Below are positions 1 through 13,100 of a stretch of DNA of 64,000 nt, piece by piece. This DNA comes from Whitmania pigra. Lineage: Eukaryota > Annelida > Clitellata > Hirudinida > Haemopidae. The number at the start of each line of letters is the position of its first letter. The stretch's first letter is position 1. Location: positions 65,001-129,000 of the forward strand of contig JAJTWR010000076.1 of the NCBI GenBank assembly GCA_021613335.1, read 5' to 3'. Position numbers and translations under genes: made by a program. Under the pieces are notes generated by a model that searched no databases, was not told the origin of the DNA, and saw only the letters and a program-made list of their open reading frames with translations.

Positions 1-1640
1 TCATTGTCTGTCGTTCTCAAACATCACGACCTCCGAGGGAACTGCACGATTTTATGCTCTGAAATCTGACTCCCCATCAAGACAGGTGATTAGATATTCA
101 CCTTTAATTATCAAAAATATCGAATTCTTTTTTTTTTCTGAGATTTCTTCCCAAGCGATCTCTTCGCATAGCCGAGTAAAATCACTCCCTAAGCTCATTA
201 AGGAATACTCCGGTTACTAACGAGTAATACCTGATCCATAATTAATTAAATTTAACTATCACAGACTGTTTCAACTATTGAATAGTGGCTGAGGTCTTAA
301 TTCAATGAGCAAAACCCAATTGTAGGCTTTCCTTGCGTGACAGTAAGGTCGCCCACTCGAAAAGTTAATTTTCTTTTATTCATTTGTGCTTAAAATCCAG
401 ATGAAGGTGAACAGCCATGACTCGGTTATTAAGCAATAAGAAATCTCATCAATTCCTTTTCCTCCACTGACCTTTCTGTCGCTCCAAACGTGTATTGGAA
501 TGGGGAAAACATGTTAATTGTTCATTGTCGGACGCAACGATGACGAATAATGGCTTTATGGACCTGGAAATGAAAATCACGTCTCGAACAAAGAGGAGCT
601 TCTTTCTCATTTTCTCCGTTAAGCACATTCCATACAAAGTGTGAACTCGGTTTTTAAAAATTCCAACAATTAAATAGATTGCAAGTTTTACGAAGCGATC
701 TCTGAAATTAAAAAATGTTTTCTTTCCGTAAAGGCCACCACACAGCGAGACTGCTTATTAGATGATTCGTTTGTTTACAGTGACAGGAGATTTCGAAACT
801 TAAAATTTGACCCGGAGACATATCTACGTTCCTAATTTAAGCTCACTTCTGCCACTTGTCCATCTTTAAAATTTCTTCCGGCGAAGTTTGAAGATGCCGA
901 AGAACGTAAATTTGAATCTTACTTAGTCTTGAAAAATTGAACTTTTTGTTTTTTAAAAGAGAGAAAACATGCTCTAAATAATTCTTGAGAATTTCTCAGA
1001 ATCCTGCTAAGCCATGCAGACGTATGAAGGAAGTTGTGATCCAAAAAGCACAATTAAACGTTAAATTCAAACTTTATTCTTTTTAAAACTGCACGGAAAT
1101 TGCCGAAGATGAATCTTTCTTCCATTCAGAATTTTCCTGCTTTTATGAAAGAGCACGAATAGGACGAAGAAACACGCGCAACAACGCCAAGTAATTAGTG
1201 CCGAAGAAAATAAGAAAGAATTTCATGCGGCTATTCCGGATTCTCGGAATTTTCTTTTCTACCTCTCCATCGAGAATTGTTTGACAAAAAAATGGCGCAG
1301 AACTAACTGAGGACGAGCATTTTAATCTAAAAAAAAATAACAATAACAGTAAAAAACGCGAAACCGATCCACAAGTAACGTCGAATGTTTTTGTTTACTA
1401 TCGAGACATCCGTGCATCCTCTAGAGCTGCTCCATAGTAACATTTTCGCCACCTACCTACCCTCCTCAGAGATTCATGGCAGCAATTTTTGCTACCGGGG
1501 GAGGAAGGCAGATTTAATTAACACGTACTTGAGAGAGTAACTTCAATGAAAGAGGACCTCGTTAGCGTGAATTAATGTCTCATTAACGTTCGACGTGACT
1601 TTTTGCCGAATAAACATCTAAAAGTAACTCCGAGAAAGCT
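1..1640. other. Intergenic, no supported gene
   Basis: AT-rich sequence with only short, scattered open frames on both strands. I see no exon-like stretch with good splice sites and no RNA gene. It probably holds the promoter, and possibly an unseen signal-peptide exon, of the thrombospondin-repeat gene that follows. Confidence 0.5.
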
Positions 1641-1647
1641 ATCAATT

Positions 1648-4206
1648 ATGATTACTAAACGCTCTTTGGAACTGGAGATGACCAATCCAGACGAGAGGAT
1701 AAACGCTGCCCTGCAGATGTGGCTCGAATGGACACCGTGGACCATGTGTTCCACCACCTGTGGAGAAGGAGCCAAATTGAGGACTAGAGAATGCGTGACC
1801 AATGCTCTCTGCGAGGGACTTTATTACGAATACATGCCCTGTCACAGCACTCCCTGCGTCCAGCAAACATTATATAGTCAAGGTCAATTAGTATGTTTTG
1901 GACTCTTTGTAGCTTTAGCAATCGTTTCAAACGAATTAATTTAATTGGTATTAAAAATTATCTTTCATCAGATACAAAGTTCTTGACGGCTGGAATGGTC
2001 ATTTTAATCAATGTCTCCATGATCGCTTGCATATTAACTCCTTTCTTGTGGGTGTTTCGGGAGTTTTATCTCCAATGACAAATTGCATTAAAAGCTTTTT
2101 TTATATTTCAGTCTCAAAAGAATGAAGACCTCTAACGCAAAACGTTCTGGTAAATCTTCTCCAGATATTGAGACGGAATTAAAGGAAATTGTACGTGTTG
2201 AACCTAAGCCTATTGTACCACTTATAGCTCTTCCTCTCGGAAAGAGTCCACCACCTTCTTCTGTAACTGCTGGTGTTGATTCAACTCAGCAACAGCAGCC
2301 TATTCCCTCGCCTAGAAAAACTGCTGGTGCTTCGTCCAAAACTTCAGGTTTGCAGGAACTAAGTGGATCAAAAAGGGATCAAAAGGCTCATCATTCGTCT
2401 GACAGCATGGAAGAGGCCGATATTTCGAGTCCTTCCTTATTCACTTCGGTGAAGACGTCCTCCGAGACATTTTCCAAGGGTGGTTTAGGGGAAGCATCAT
2501 CTTTTATCGTTCCAGTGAAGAGAGCCACAAACAAGAAAGCCAAGGTAGTGGACGTCGACGTAGACAAGCTGTACAAGTATCGACCTCAAACTTTAGATGA
2601 ATATGACAGCTACCAGTACAGACCTGCATTCAATGAGAACCAGCACTGTAACGTAGACGAATACCGCATCGAGAGTCTTTCAGAAGACTTTGATCTTTAC
2701 AGACCTTCGGCCGTCGACGATTGTGAAGGGATGAACTACAGAGCATCCAGTTTAGAGGAACCTGAAGGTGTAAGCATACACAGAGCGTCATTTCAAGAAG
2801 ATACTTCAATGGATAATTACAGATTGGAAGACATGAAACCAGAGACTCATTCCTATAGGACCACAACGAACCTGGGTTCGGATTTATCGTCAGCGGATCA
2901 AGAAGGGTCTCGAGAAAGCGAATCTATTCCGGAAATTCGAGAAAAGCCTGATTGGAAAAATTTGATGGAAATACAAGATCTTATCAAAGAAATCGAGTCA
3001 GCTGAAAGGAAGCTTATAAGAGAGCAACTTGCAAAAGATAGGCAAATTCCTATAATATCCGACAAGCCATCACCGTCCATAAGCACATACGACGACGCTT
3101 CCCCAGCTCGAACATTTTCAAACATCGAATTCGACTACCTCGAAAATACACCAAAACAAGAATCACTTGCCACGAGGTTATCTTCTTTGGACCTCGAATC
3201 TAAAACGTCTCCGCAATCCGAAGAGTCGAAATTGAGCTTCAGCGGCAAGCTCTTGGAATTGTTTACCAGACCCTCGATTGTTCTTCGTAGGAAGAGAAGT
3301 CCATCAACCGAGCCCCTTATTAAAAGGTCGTCTGAGGACAGCTCAGATATATTTTCACAAGCCAGTCTGAGTTCCCTATTAGCCCGCATAAAAGAACAAA
3401 AACTTCAGAGGGCGAGATATGAGAAGTTCAAAGAATTTCAAACTTATCTCGAACTTCCTGTAAGTAAGCCCAAAAAACAAAGACAGAAAAACGTAAGTTT
3501 CGCTCCATCTTCGCAGGTTAAGTACATCATACCGTCCTCCGACAGCTCTGAGGAATCCGTTGTTAGCCCGTCAAGCTCAACTTCCAACGACATGCTCGTC
3601 AAGACTCAAACCCCCGAGTCACCACCGACACCACCATCAGAGGAATCGGAAGAAAGTACTTTGTTCAAGAATTCCAATCAGCAAAGCAACAATTCAGTAA
3701 TACATAAATTAAGAGCAAGAAAATTATACGATGGTCTAGTAAAAAAATTTCGCAACAGAAATCTGAACAATTCTATAATCCCTCCTGTACAAAGTGAGGC
3801 AAGGCACGTGGATGTTACTTGTATGGAAGAAGAGAATTCCAAGCGCAATGATTGCCGATCAGAATTCTCGGACATGACGGGCGATAAGCCAGACTTGTCC
3901 AGTCAATCATCTCCAGAGATCGATTCTAGATTTCTTTCTCAGCCCAGCGGACCCACGTTTAAAAGTACTATACTTAAAGAACTTCCAGCAGACGAGAAGG
4001 AGAAGCACAAAACGAGAGCAAATCCCATTGGAGGTCCTTTTTATAAATTTGAAAAGAATGAAAGATTGCTTATAGAGAAAAGAAGAAAATTTTTGTGGTC
4101 TTCGTCGTCTTCTTCGGATCAAAGTAATTTTAATTCCAACAACAGCAAGCTTTTTAATGGATTTTCGCAAAAATTTAAACCTCAAAATATGAATCTTTTA
4201 AGATAG
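1648..4206 (+). CDS. Single-pass membrane protein with one TSP1 repeat and a long disordered tail
   Basis: Three exons are visible. Exon 1 encodes a thrombospondin type-1 repeat: WLEWTPWTMCSTTC, a GEG turn, then RTREC and a closing CHSTPC, so the Trp and six Cys pattern is intact. Exon 2 (from about 1972 or 1980 to 2048) encodes one hydrophobic segment, FLTAGMVILINVSMIACIL. It splices through GTGGGT at 2049 and a TTTCAG acceptor at 2111 into a large exon of about 690 codons. That tail is Ser, Glu, Lys and Pro rich. It contains a degenerate repeat built on YRP or YRA plus acidic residues (2570-2870) and a PP1-docking-like KNVSF (about 3489). This topology, ectodomain TSP1, TM and cytoplasmic tail, suggests a surface receptor or adhesion protein, but I do not recognise the family. 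I use the first in-frame ATG. No signal peptide precedes the repeat, so an upstream exon spliced at the CTGCAG near 1716 is possible. The gene ends only 50 bp from the convergent NOC3 gene. Confidence 0.75.
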
Positions 4207-4256
4207 CACATCTCAACAAAAAAATTTTTTTTTTGTCCAAACCCAAATGCGTTAAA

Positions 4257-7200
4257 TCAATTATGTAAATTCACTCTTCTTTTGAGTTTTTCTTGGAGAA
4301 CTTGTTTACCTGAAGAAGAATTACCATTTAATTCCTGTTTAAAAAAAGTTGAATCGAGGTAATTAATTACCTTGCTTTTATCAACAGATGGGACCACATG
4401 CTTCAAACACTGATCAGCCTCATTTATAAATAGCTCAGTTGGTGACCTGAAATTGCAGCAGAACAAATTCAATAATGAATAAAAGATTTATTTAGAAATT
4501 AATAAATCCTACTAACATCCTGCTCAAACTCAGAGGCAACCTGTAGGATCCTTCTCTTGGTAGGCCGTGCAATATGTGCTCGGCAAACAAAGCGACATTT
4601 GGATCGCAGCTCGACTGAATTAATGCCAATGATTTCGGTCAATTAAAATTAACCAGAGCAAAAACGATCTGATTAATTAATTAAATAATTAATGTCATTT
4701 ACCCTGAGCAGATGGAGTTCGTAAAGCGACGAACTCTGCGCATTGCAGTGGTCGGGGTTGTCAACGTTGGGCAAGAACGAGCCGCTACCAATGCTGTCGG
4801 TGTCGAGCAAAAGATCGCATTTCGGGTGGTTCTGTATGGTGCTCTTAATCATGGACAGCAGAGGGATGGCACCAGATGGTGGCAGTTTAAGCACACACAT
4901 GGATATTCTCTTGATGAAAGCCATACATCTTTGATCAGACACGTGCTTCTTCCTCTTGTTTATCATTAGATCGAGACATTTCAGTGCCACCGGAAGATCA
5001 GACTCAAAATTGGCTGAGAATTAGCATAACACATATGATCAGGATGCTTTCAATTTGAATTGTAGGTTGGAATTTGCATTAAATTTAAAACTCACTCAAG
5101 TTTATGCTATCAAGTGTTTTGTAGAGGTGCAAATAAAATTTTGAGGGATCAATGTTGAATGAAGACCCCTGATCTATGAGCAAAGTCAGAGATGTCTGGA
5201 TGCACAAGAGATTCTCTCGATTGGACAGGTCCTAAATTTTAAATGAAATCATCAAGTTTAAGGAATAACTCAATAAACACATGCTTCTGGAAATTTAGTG
5301 GCATGCAGGTTTTACAAATGGATTATGTTCCTGCATAGGGCAGTAATGGAAGCAGTCATAATATTCTAAACCTTTTGGAAGCACTCCACAAATGTTTAAC
5401 AAAAGTGTTTGTTGCACTACATAAATGAAGTATATTTAGAAATATTCTGCAAACACTTTTAAACAAAACAATATTTTTTTATAAAAAATAACAGCAAAAC
5501 ATAACTCACCCCAGACTCGACCAATTTTGTGAGCACAGCAAACAGATCAGAAAAGTATGTGACATTGATGAGATGAGCAAATCTGAAGCAAAGAAAAACA
5601 CATCCATTAAGTAACCATTAACATTACAACACACAATTTGTACACCAACTTTGCCAATCCTTCAAGGACACTCATAAGAAGGTTGGAAACTTCTGACATC
5701 TTGAGAATCCTAAAGTAGATGAGGAAAACAACGCTGATGACTTCAGTTCGAAGTTTCATCTTCTGCTTCGAGTTGTCCAGGGCAGCTGCCTGCTCCAGTT
5801 CTTTCTCCAAATACTTCATCTGCTTCTTCCTCTGTAACATTGTTGTCACAAAAGAATGAAATTTTTTCATGAAAAATATTCAGAAATCATAAAAGGTTAT
5901 CTCATCTCAATAACGAGATGTTGCAAGTCATCCTAATAATAACTATTCTAATGCACAGCCGAACCTTCCTCTCTGTTTTGGACATTGCTGAATTTCTTTT
6001 CCTCATTTCTGCAGCAGTCAGCTGTGATTCCTCGTCTTGTTGAATTTGTTTAATTTTCAGAGACAAAAAGGTGTCTAGCACCTAGTAAATGAAACGAACA
6101 GCTAGTTACACATTTGTCGGAAAAGGTGAAAAAACAAAGAACTTTGGCAAAATGCTAACCTTTGGCTTTATTTTTCTTGGTTTTGCTTTCACAGCTCTTC
6201 CTATGAGCCTGACTATCTGTAACAGATTGAAATATTTAAATAGGAATCAAGGAAAATCTGTATCTTGCTAACAACATGCAAACCTCCAAAATGACTTCAT
6301 AAGATTTGTCTTTGGTAAAAATAGCCTTAACAGCCTCACAGGCCAGGTTTGAGGTCTACAAAAAGTGTTGAGATTAGAGCTGCCTTGATCAGCTACCAAG
6401 AGAACATAACTTACCCTCTTGTCATGATTAAACATGGCCTTGACGATAGCTCCGATGATCATTGTCCTGAAGTTGAAATGGGGGTGACTAGCCAAAAGTT
6501 GTCCCAAGTATTCGACTGATTTTCTTTTCAAAATCTATAAAATTCATAATTTACATGATACCAGCTTCAAGCTGAAAACTCCTATGATAAACATAATCAA
6601 AATAAGTTGGAATTATCATATAAACTAGCTAATTCAACAAGAAGTTATGCAAACATACTTTTTTTTGTTTCATATCCTTCTCTTCACTAAAATCCTCATC
6701 CTTCTCAAACTTTACATTGCCTATATGATAATAATGTTAATAATCATAATAATAATGATTAGTAATAACAATAATAACAACAACAATAGCATTTGCTGAG
6801 CCAAAACTCAAAAGCAGTTGTAACAACCTTGAGAATAGCCAATCAAGATGTTAAGGTATTTCTCGTATTGAGTCAGCAAACACTCCTCATATGTGTTCAG
6901 TTCTTTTGTGTCTTTTTTCATCTAAAAAGAGATTATTCCGATCAAAACTTGTTTATAAATCAAATTGTTTTATAAAAGCTTTAACAAAAAGTGGCATCAG
7001 ACCTTCTGGTGTTTCTCGGCATCTGTTAGGGGTCTTATCTTGTAATCTGGAATGATATCATTAAAGACTCCAAAGAGATTAACCATGGCACACCTTTGAA
7101 TGGCATATGGGTGTGCATTCCTTAGGTAACCCACAATTTTAGCGAGTTTTTCGATCTTGGATAAAAAAATAAAATTAATTATACATTTTGAGTCTGAACA

Positions 7201-8151
7201 TTACTATCACTCGAACAACTTACATTTCCAGTTCCATGTTGAATAACAGCTGCAGAAAGTTGAGAAATTGAATTCTTTGCATCACGAATTTGAATCTCTC
7301 TTTTGACGTATTTTTCAATATATGGAACATCTTCTTCTTCCTCTGCTTCTCCATCACTCTCTCCAATTTGTTCTGAGCCGACAGAGCATTAAAGAGGTTG
7401 TTAAATTGGTTGAAATTTGAGTCAATCACAAAAAAACCTACCCTGTTCATCATCTTCAATTTCCTCATCATTAGTTTTTTCTTTTGGCAAGTAGATACTT
7501 TTATTTTTTATCTTGATTGGAAGAACATCTACATCATGATCTGGATTACTCTTTAATTTGTTTTCATATGATATTTCAAGGCCTTCATCATCAACCTTCT
7601 TCCTTTTCCTTCTGCTCGGTTTTTTATCTTCATCACTACGTTGTTCAAGAAAACTTTTAATGAATTTTTAAATATTGCCTTTATAGCAGCATTGTAAGTA
7701 TCAAACATACAAATCAGGAAGATTTGTCAAAAAATCATAGTTTCTCCCAGGTCTAGAAAAATATTCATAATCCGCTTCATGCAAAGGAATGTCCTTCTCT
7801 TCAACTGCTGGTTTGATTTCTGGTTCATTTCTTTTTCCCGAGACTCGCTCTTTTATTACCTTTACCAAGGTTTTTTTACCAACTGATTTCGTTAGTTTGC
7901 CTCTCTTTACAAGCTTGTTAAGCTTTCTGGTCGAAGCCTTCAAGAAGCTTCCACCCTTATTAGCTAATTTTCTACCAGTTTTGTTCTGAAATGATTGCAA
8001 AGTAAATTATGCGGAAAAAATAGGAAGTAACTACAAATCTAAGTGCATAATTCCCAAACAAGTTGAAATGAATTTGAAAAAGCAGCTAATTCAAGCGAAT
8101 GCAGAGTTTTGAGTCAACAAATAACAAATTCATCCTAACATGTTTAACCAT
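4257..8151 (-). CDS. NOC3L: Nucleolar complex protein 3 (NOC3) homologue
   Basis: A multi-exon gene. NOC3 acts in the nucleolus with NOC2 in pre-60S ribosome maturation and transport, and in yeast also in replication licensing. The clearest exon (about 4690-4990) reads [20 protein letters not shown], then [25 protein letters not shown] and [16 protein letters not shown]. This matches the conserved C-terminal block of NOC3/CBF-family proteins, including the LLLDxxSxGSGxFLP signature. The exon at about 5640-5870 carries [20 protein letters not shown] and FLIYFRILK, also typical. The basic N-terminal exon (7701-7995: [27 protein letters not shown]) resembles the Lys/Arg-rich NOC3 start. It joins to a four-codon first exon, MVKH, through GTTAGG and a TTTCAG acceptor. 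About ten short introns separate the exons; I did not resolve every boundary. The final exon ends in RRVNLHN. Confidence 0.88.
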
Positions 8152-8368
8152 GGCGATATTTTGTTGGTAACCACGCTTATTTACTAAAAGTGATATTATT
8201 TGTAAACAGCAAAGAATTTTTATTTTTTATCTACAGTTGCTAAAATTTGTTTTCTTTCATAGAACTGCATAGAACTAATTTTGTATTAGCTAAAATTTAA
8301 TGTTTAAAAATATATATGTAATTTTAACTCCTTCTCGGCTAGTGTAACTAATGAATGATATCTGATAC
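8152..8368. promoter_or_regulatory. Shared bidirectional promoter region, NOC3 / SPIDR-like gene
   Basis: The inferred start codons of two divergent genes lie 217 bp apart, so both must be initiated from this spacer. It is AT-rich, with ATATATAT near 8310, and has no coding potential. The assignment is positional; no specific factor site was identified. Confidence 0.5.
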
Positions 8369-9888
8369 ATGATGTCAGCGGGAAAACGAAAGGTTTGGAT
8401 CTTTCAGTTTTCATTATTTGGTTTAAGTGTTGCTTTATTGTGTCACTAAGAAATGTGTATTTGGCTAACTTATGAGTGACAATTTGAAGTGCATCGGATA
8501 ATCGTTATAAATCTTCTCAGTTCCTGCTGGGTTGACACATGAAAATATGTACTTAAATAAATTTCCTTATTGTAACTAATTACCGATTCCAATAAGAAAA
8601 TTTTTTTCTATTCAGCTGTGGCACGGGAGGGACGATTTTGTTAATCTTAGAAGTTGTAAGAAAATAAAAAGTGATGGTATTTGTAAGCCTTCAGGATTTG
8701 AAAAACAGTTTCTGAACAAGTCTTCTTTTTTCTCACGTTCTATAAATGATGCTAAGAAAGGTATTTTGTATTTTTAAAATAAGCCCAAATACTAGCGTTA
8801 GTCTAATTCTAAATTTCTTGTTTCAGAGATTGTGCCTGATTTTTCTTGCTTGAGTTCAGATGATAGCTTGAATGAAGATGAAAAAATCGAGTCTGCTGAT
8901 GAAAATATTGATGATGCACTTATCAATTCTATTGTTGATGTCGAAGATGAAGTAGATGATGAAGACAGAGCTGAAGTAACAACAGAATGAATGTTTAGCT
9001 TGAGTTATGAATGTCCATTATGATTTTATGGTTTTTCATTTTGTTGTTTTAGAAGCCAGAGGCCAACAAAGACTTAATAGATCCATTATCAGTTACAGTA
9101 AGGAATAATGTTTATAGCTGCATTTCAGCAGAAATTTGTTGATGTGATTTTGTTTCAAGGTTTCAAGTGGGCCCATAATACAAGCATCTATTGGGCAAAG
9201 CACTATTCAGGCTCTTATTAATTTTTCCACACCAAAAAAACAATGCCCCACTGAACAGGATCCCCATATCATTGATTCGGGCAAAAAGAAAAAACAGAGA
9301 TTTGTTGAGTTGGCATTATGTTTGCTCATTTTGATTGCCAGATTGCTATTATAAAGTCATTCTGTGCTAGATCAATATAAAGAAATAGGCTTTTATCCAA
9401 TGAATTGGAATTGAAATGTCATTTTCAGAAACGGATTGGCTAAACGACTTAAAGCTCTGATTGAACAAAAGCACCGTGACAAACTCTTCAGAAACCACAA
9501 GCTGAAATTGGTTTCTGGCACTGCAAAACCAGAAAGAATTGACGAGGCGCTGACATGCGAACTGACTTCTTGTGGTCTTAGCTCCGGACATCTCACGCTC
9601 TTTGAGTGTGCTGTGAAAAGCAGCCCGCAGGGTTGTGGCATCGGCAGAACAAATTATGTAAAGATATTGATTCCAAAGCAAAAGGTACAAGATCTCCAGA
9701 TTGGTTATGCATGCTCAGTTCTTGTAACTCATCCATGGTATGCCACAATTTTTATTTGCTGAATTTATTCCCCTCTGTATTGATTTTACATTTCAAGGTA
9801 CATTTTGTCATTCGAAAACTCTACCAAGGTAATATTTTGCCAGGAATGTTCTACCAGCTGCTCTTCTGAATGCAAACATCAGACTTGA
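8369..9888 (+). CDS. SPIDR N-terminal-domain-like protein, short
   Basis: About seven exons can be read. They run MMSAGKRK (donor at 8393), an LWHGRDDFVNLRSCKK exon, an acidic exon, a short PEANKDLIDPLSV exon, an exon ending STPKK...KKKKQR, then the best-conserved exon (about 9430-9738) with NGLAKRLKALIEQKHR, LSSGHLTLFEC and YVKILIPKQK. Two short exons end ...STKECSTSCSSECKHQT. The layout resembles the N-terminal half of vertebrate SPIDR (KIAA0146), a scaffold for RAD51 and BLM in homologous recombination: a basic start, an acidic linker, a TPxK run, GLAxRL, then an SGxLTxxE strand and an IxIP strand. The long C-terminal half of SPIDR is absent. The join between the exon ending near 9306 and the NGLAKRL exon is not in frame with a consensus donor and stays unresolved. 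The identity is a pattern match from memory, so it is tentative. Confidence 0.5.
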
Positions 9889-10172
9889 GCCATTCTTACA
9901 AATAACTAATAAATCAAAATTATAAGCCTTTTTTTATATTGCGAACTTTTTATTTGTGACAATTACATCTCATGCACCTGAAAGGAAGTATTTACAAAAC
10001 ACCAACTATGAACACAAATAAAGTCTATGGAAATTTAATGTTAATTACATCAATCAGTGCAGAACACATATCATGGCTGAAAATTTGCTGTCGTTGCTAG
10101 TATGGCAATTCAATCAACACTCGAGAATTTGAAAAGTAGAATACAATCGTGGTTAAAAAAGATAAAATTCAT
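9889..10172. other. Convergent 3' ends
   Basis: The SPIDR-like gene and the large membrane-protein gene end tail to tail across 284 bp of AT-rich sequence. AATAAA-like hexamers occur for both strands. Nothing else is visible. Confidence 0.5.
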
Positions 10173-13100
10173 TCAAATAGTGGTCTGATCGTCCAAGCCG
10201 ATCTTCAAGTCATTGAGTTCGATCTCAATGGCTGGGAAACTGTCCGATGATGCATTGTCAGCAGCACTGGAAAGGAGGGGTCTTTGCATCAGATTGGCGC
10301 CTTGGATGTTTGGCACTGCATTGGTGTTCGGTTGAGCAGGACCTCGGCGAAGAAGAACTTCTTGCGGACTAGTTTGCGTGATCGAGTTCAGCGAATGTGC
10401 TGATCCATTACTCACCATGGATCCCCTCATTATCCCATCCCTTGCTTCTTCATCCTTCAGGGTGATAAGCAAGTCTACCTTGAGTGGCATTTGATGCTCG
10501 GATGACATGACCCTGGATTCACAGTAATCATTCTGTAATTGTGGATTGACAGAACTGTCCAAGCCATAATTATCTCCAGCAAATCTTGACCTCGAGTCGG
10601 CTGCCCTCTGGCGCGGAGATTCTGGGTTCTCGAAAACAAGGTCAGAGACCGGCCAAGACCGCCTGTAACTTTTAATCAAATACAATATCTTTTCACCAAC
10701 AATGTACTCTGATGACTTTTGTTGCATGCAACACTGGAAAGCTAAATATGCAATGCTCGGAACGCAGGAGCAAGCAAAAAAAATGAAATCTTGCATCACA
10801 TTTGACATTCCATTGACTTCAACTGACAAGAACATAACAAGCAACAATCCTAAATAGAACATCGACAACAACAAAACTGTAAATGTCATTATGAGAGTCT
10901 TCCAAAGAGGTCCAGGGCTGTCGACTGTGCCAAGGTCGCATGTCATCCAAAACAAATTCCTTGGCATGTACATGTGATCATTTTCATCAATAAACAACAC
11001 TAGAGAATTGACAGTCCAGTGAAGATGACCTGACAAGTATTCAATGTTATCAATTTCTTCTCTTTCTCCTTCAATGGGGATGTGACTTGAGCAATATTTC
11101 TTGGCCTTTGTATTATCTGTGAACTCGTTGCAGTTTGTGTCGGTTGAGCCATGCTCCTTAGTATCGCCAGTGCCAAAGTATTTAAAAGCATAATTTTCTT
11201 TGCAGATTTTGTTTCTCATAACTTTTTCCAATATATCCTTTTGAAGTTTCAACTGAATACTTTTGAACAATCTCTTACTATAAAGAAAATATCTCCTTTT
11301 GACAAAATGGAGTGCCAGACACAGATGTAATACCATGAAGCAACCAAAGATGAAATAAATTACAGTATTGTATGTTAAAGCACCCAAGAAAAACAAAAAG
11401 AATACCTCGACCATAAAGCCTACGCTTTCAGCATACATGACACAAAAAGACAAGATCACCACAACTAACAAAAACCCAACCAGCAAATTCTTGAAGAACG
11501 ATATTATTTTCTTGAAACTAAAAGTACAACATAGTAACGTCCTTGCTTTTTGTGTTTTTTCCTCTTGACCATCTGCACCATCATTCCTGCTGGGGCTTAT
11601 GAAATCCAACAAAAAGCAACTTGCCAGTGACGAAACTCCACGAGAAATCGAATGAGCATTTTGTGACTTCGCACTTGAAGAGGAGGATTCCAAGCAGCCG
11701 GGTCTGTCTTGAAAAAGTAAGCGTCCTGTGATGTACAACACTGGTATGCAGTAAAAAATCGTTAAGAGGATGGCTATGGGTATTGCTAAAGGCCAATAGA
11801 AAGCACCGACAATAATTCCAAAAATTCCAAATTTTTCAAAAGGAAGGACAGCATGGGCGGTTATCATGCGAAAGCACTCAAACCTGTTGACATTTCTGAA
11901 ATCTGTTATGGATTTGTTAACAACCGAATCCACTTGTTTTTGAAATAAGGTTCTAAGGACAGCAAAGGCAATGAATGAAATCAGATAACACAAAATCAAT
12001 CCTAAATAACAGAAGTGACTTGCTAGTATCTGGGTTATGGCACGCACGTCGTCGACGTTCAATCCCTGTTCGTCGAGGAAATCGTATTTATCTTCTTGTT
12101 CTTCTTTCTCAAAAGTGTAAAAAACAATGGCTCTCAGATAAAAGAGAACTGGTATTGCAGCTATAAATAAAATGTAGCCAAGACATCTGAATATAGCCAG
12201 CCAGGGGCAACATTCCCTGCATGAATTGTTTGTCTCACATTTTTTCTGAAGTTTGCACCAAAGGAAGCTAGGAGACCAGCTTCCAACCAAACTTTCACCA
12301 CAGCAGGTTCTGAAAGGATCAGATTTTGTGCAATCACACCTGATGAGATTAGCATATAAATACTGGAGGAGTTGAACTGGAGACTCATTTTTTGACATAA
12401 GCTCGTTGTGGTCGACAACAACATCCAATCGTCGAAAATTGACAGAAACTATTTCATCCGAGGGAATTGGTTTTACTAGCCTTCGAAAATTGCTAAACTG
12501 TTGCATTGGTTTAGGTCGGGAATATTTGGATGACCTGTTAATAGTTTCATATTCCGAATTGACTCTTTTGATGAGCATTGTCTTTTTTAATCCTGGGTCA
12601 CTAATTGGGACAGTGTAATTAATTCTCTCAAGGGACTTTTGAAAAAACAATATCTGGATGATCCAAGGACAAACAAGGAAAAAAACTATTTTAATGATTA
12701 ATATGGCAAAATAAAAACACTTTATGTGATCTGTCTCCTCAACTGTTATGCAATCTTTCCCTTTATCTTTATCATTTTTGCAGCATTCATAAACAAATCT
12801 TCCTTTTGTGTCATTTCTTTCAATCTTCTGATGGCAATAGGGGCCATTTAAATACCTCCACATTCCCTCATCATATGGAAAGTGTGTGGTCATAAAGGTC
12901 AAAAGTGTCGAAAATTTACTTTGGTGAGAGAGCTCCAGGAGACATTTTCCAGGACCATCTACAACAAGCACATCAAGTTCCTTGACACCTAGGGACAACA
13001 GATCCAGAAAGTCTGCATCATAATGCAGAGTTAAGGGAAGTAATTTCAAACCCTTCGGCGTGAATGCTTGATACCAATTATCCAACTTATAAAAGTTGCT

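Noticed and set aside
1603..1647. Upstream extension of the TSP1 frame to 1603
   Set aside because: The codon there is TTG, not ATG; the first ATG in frame is at 1648.
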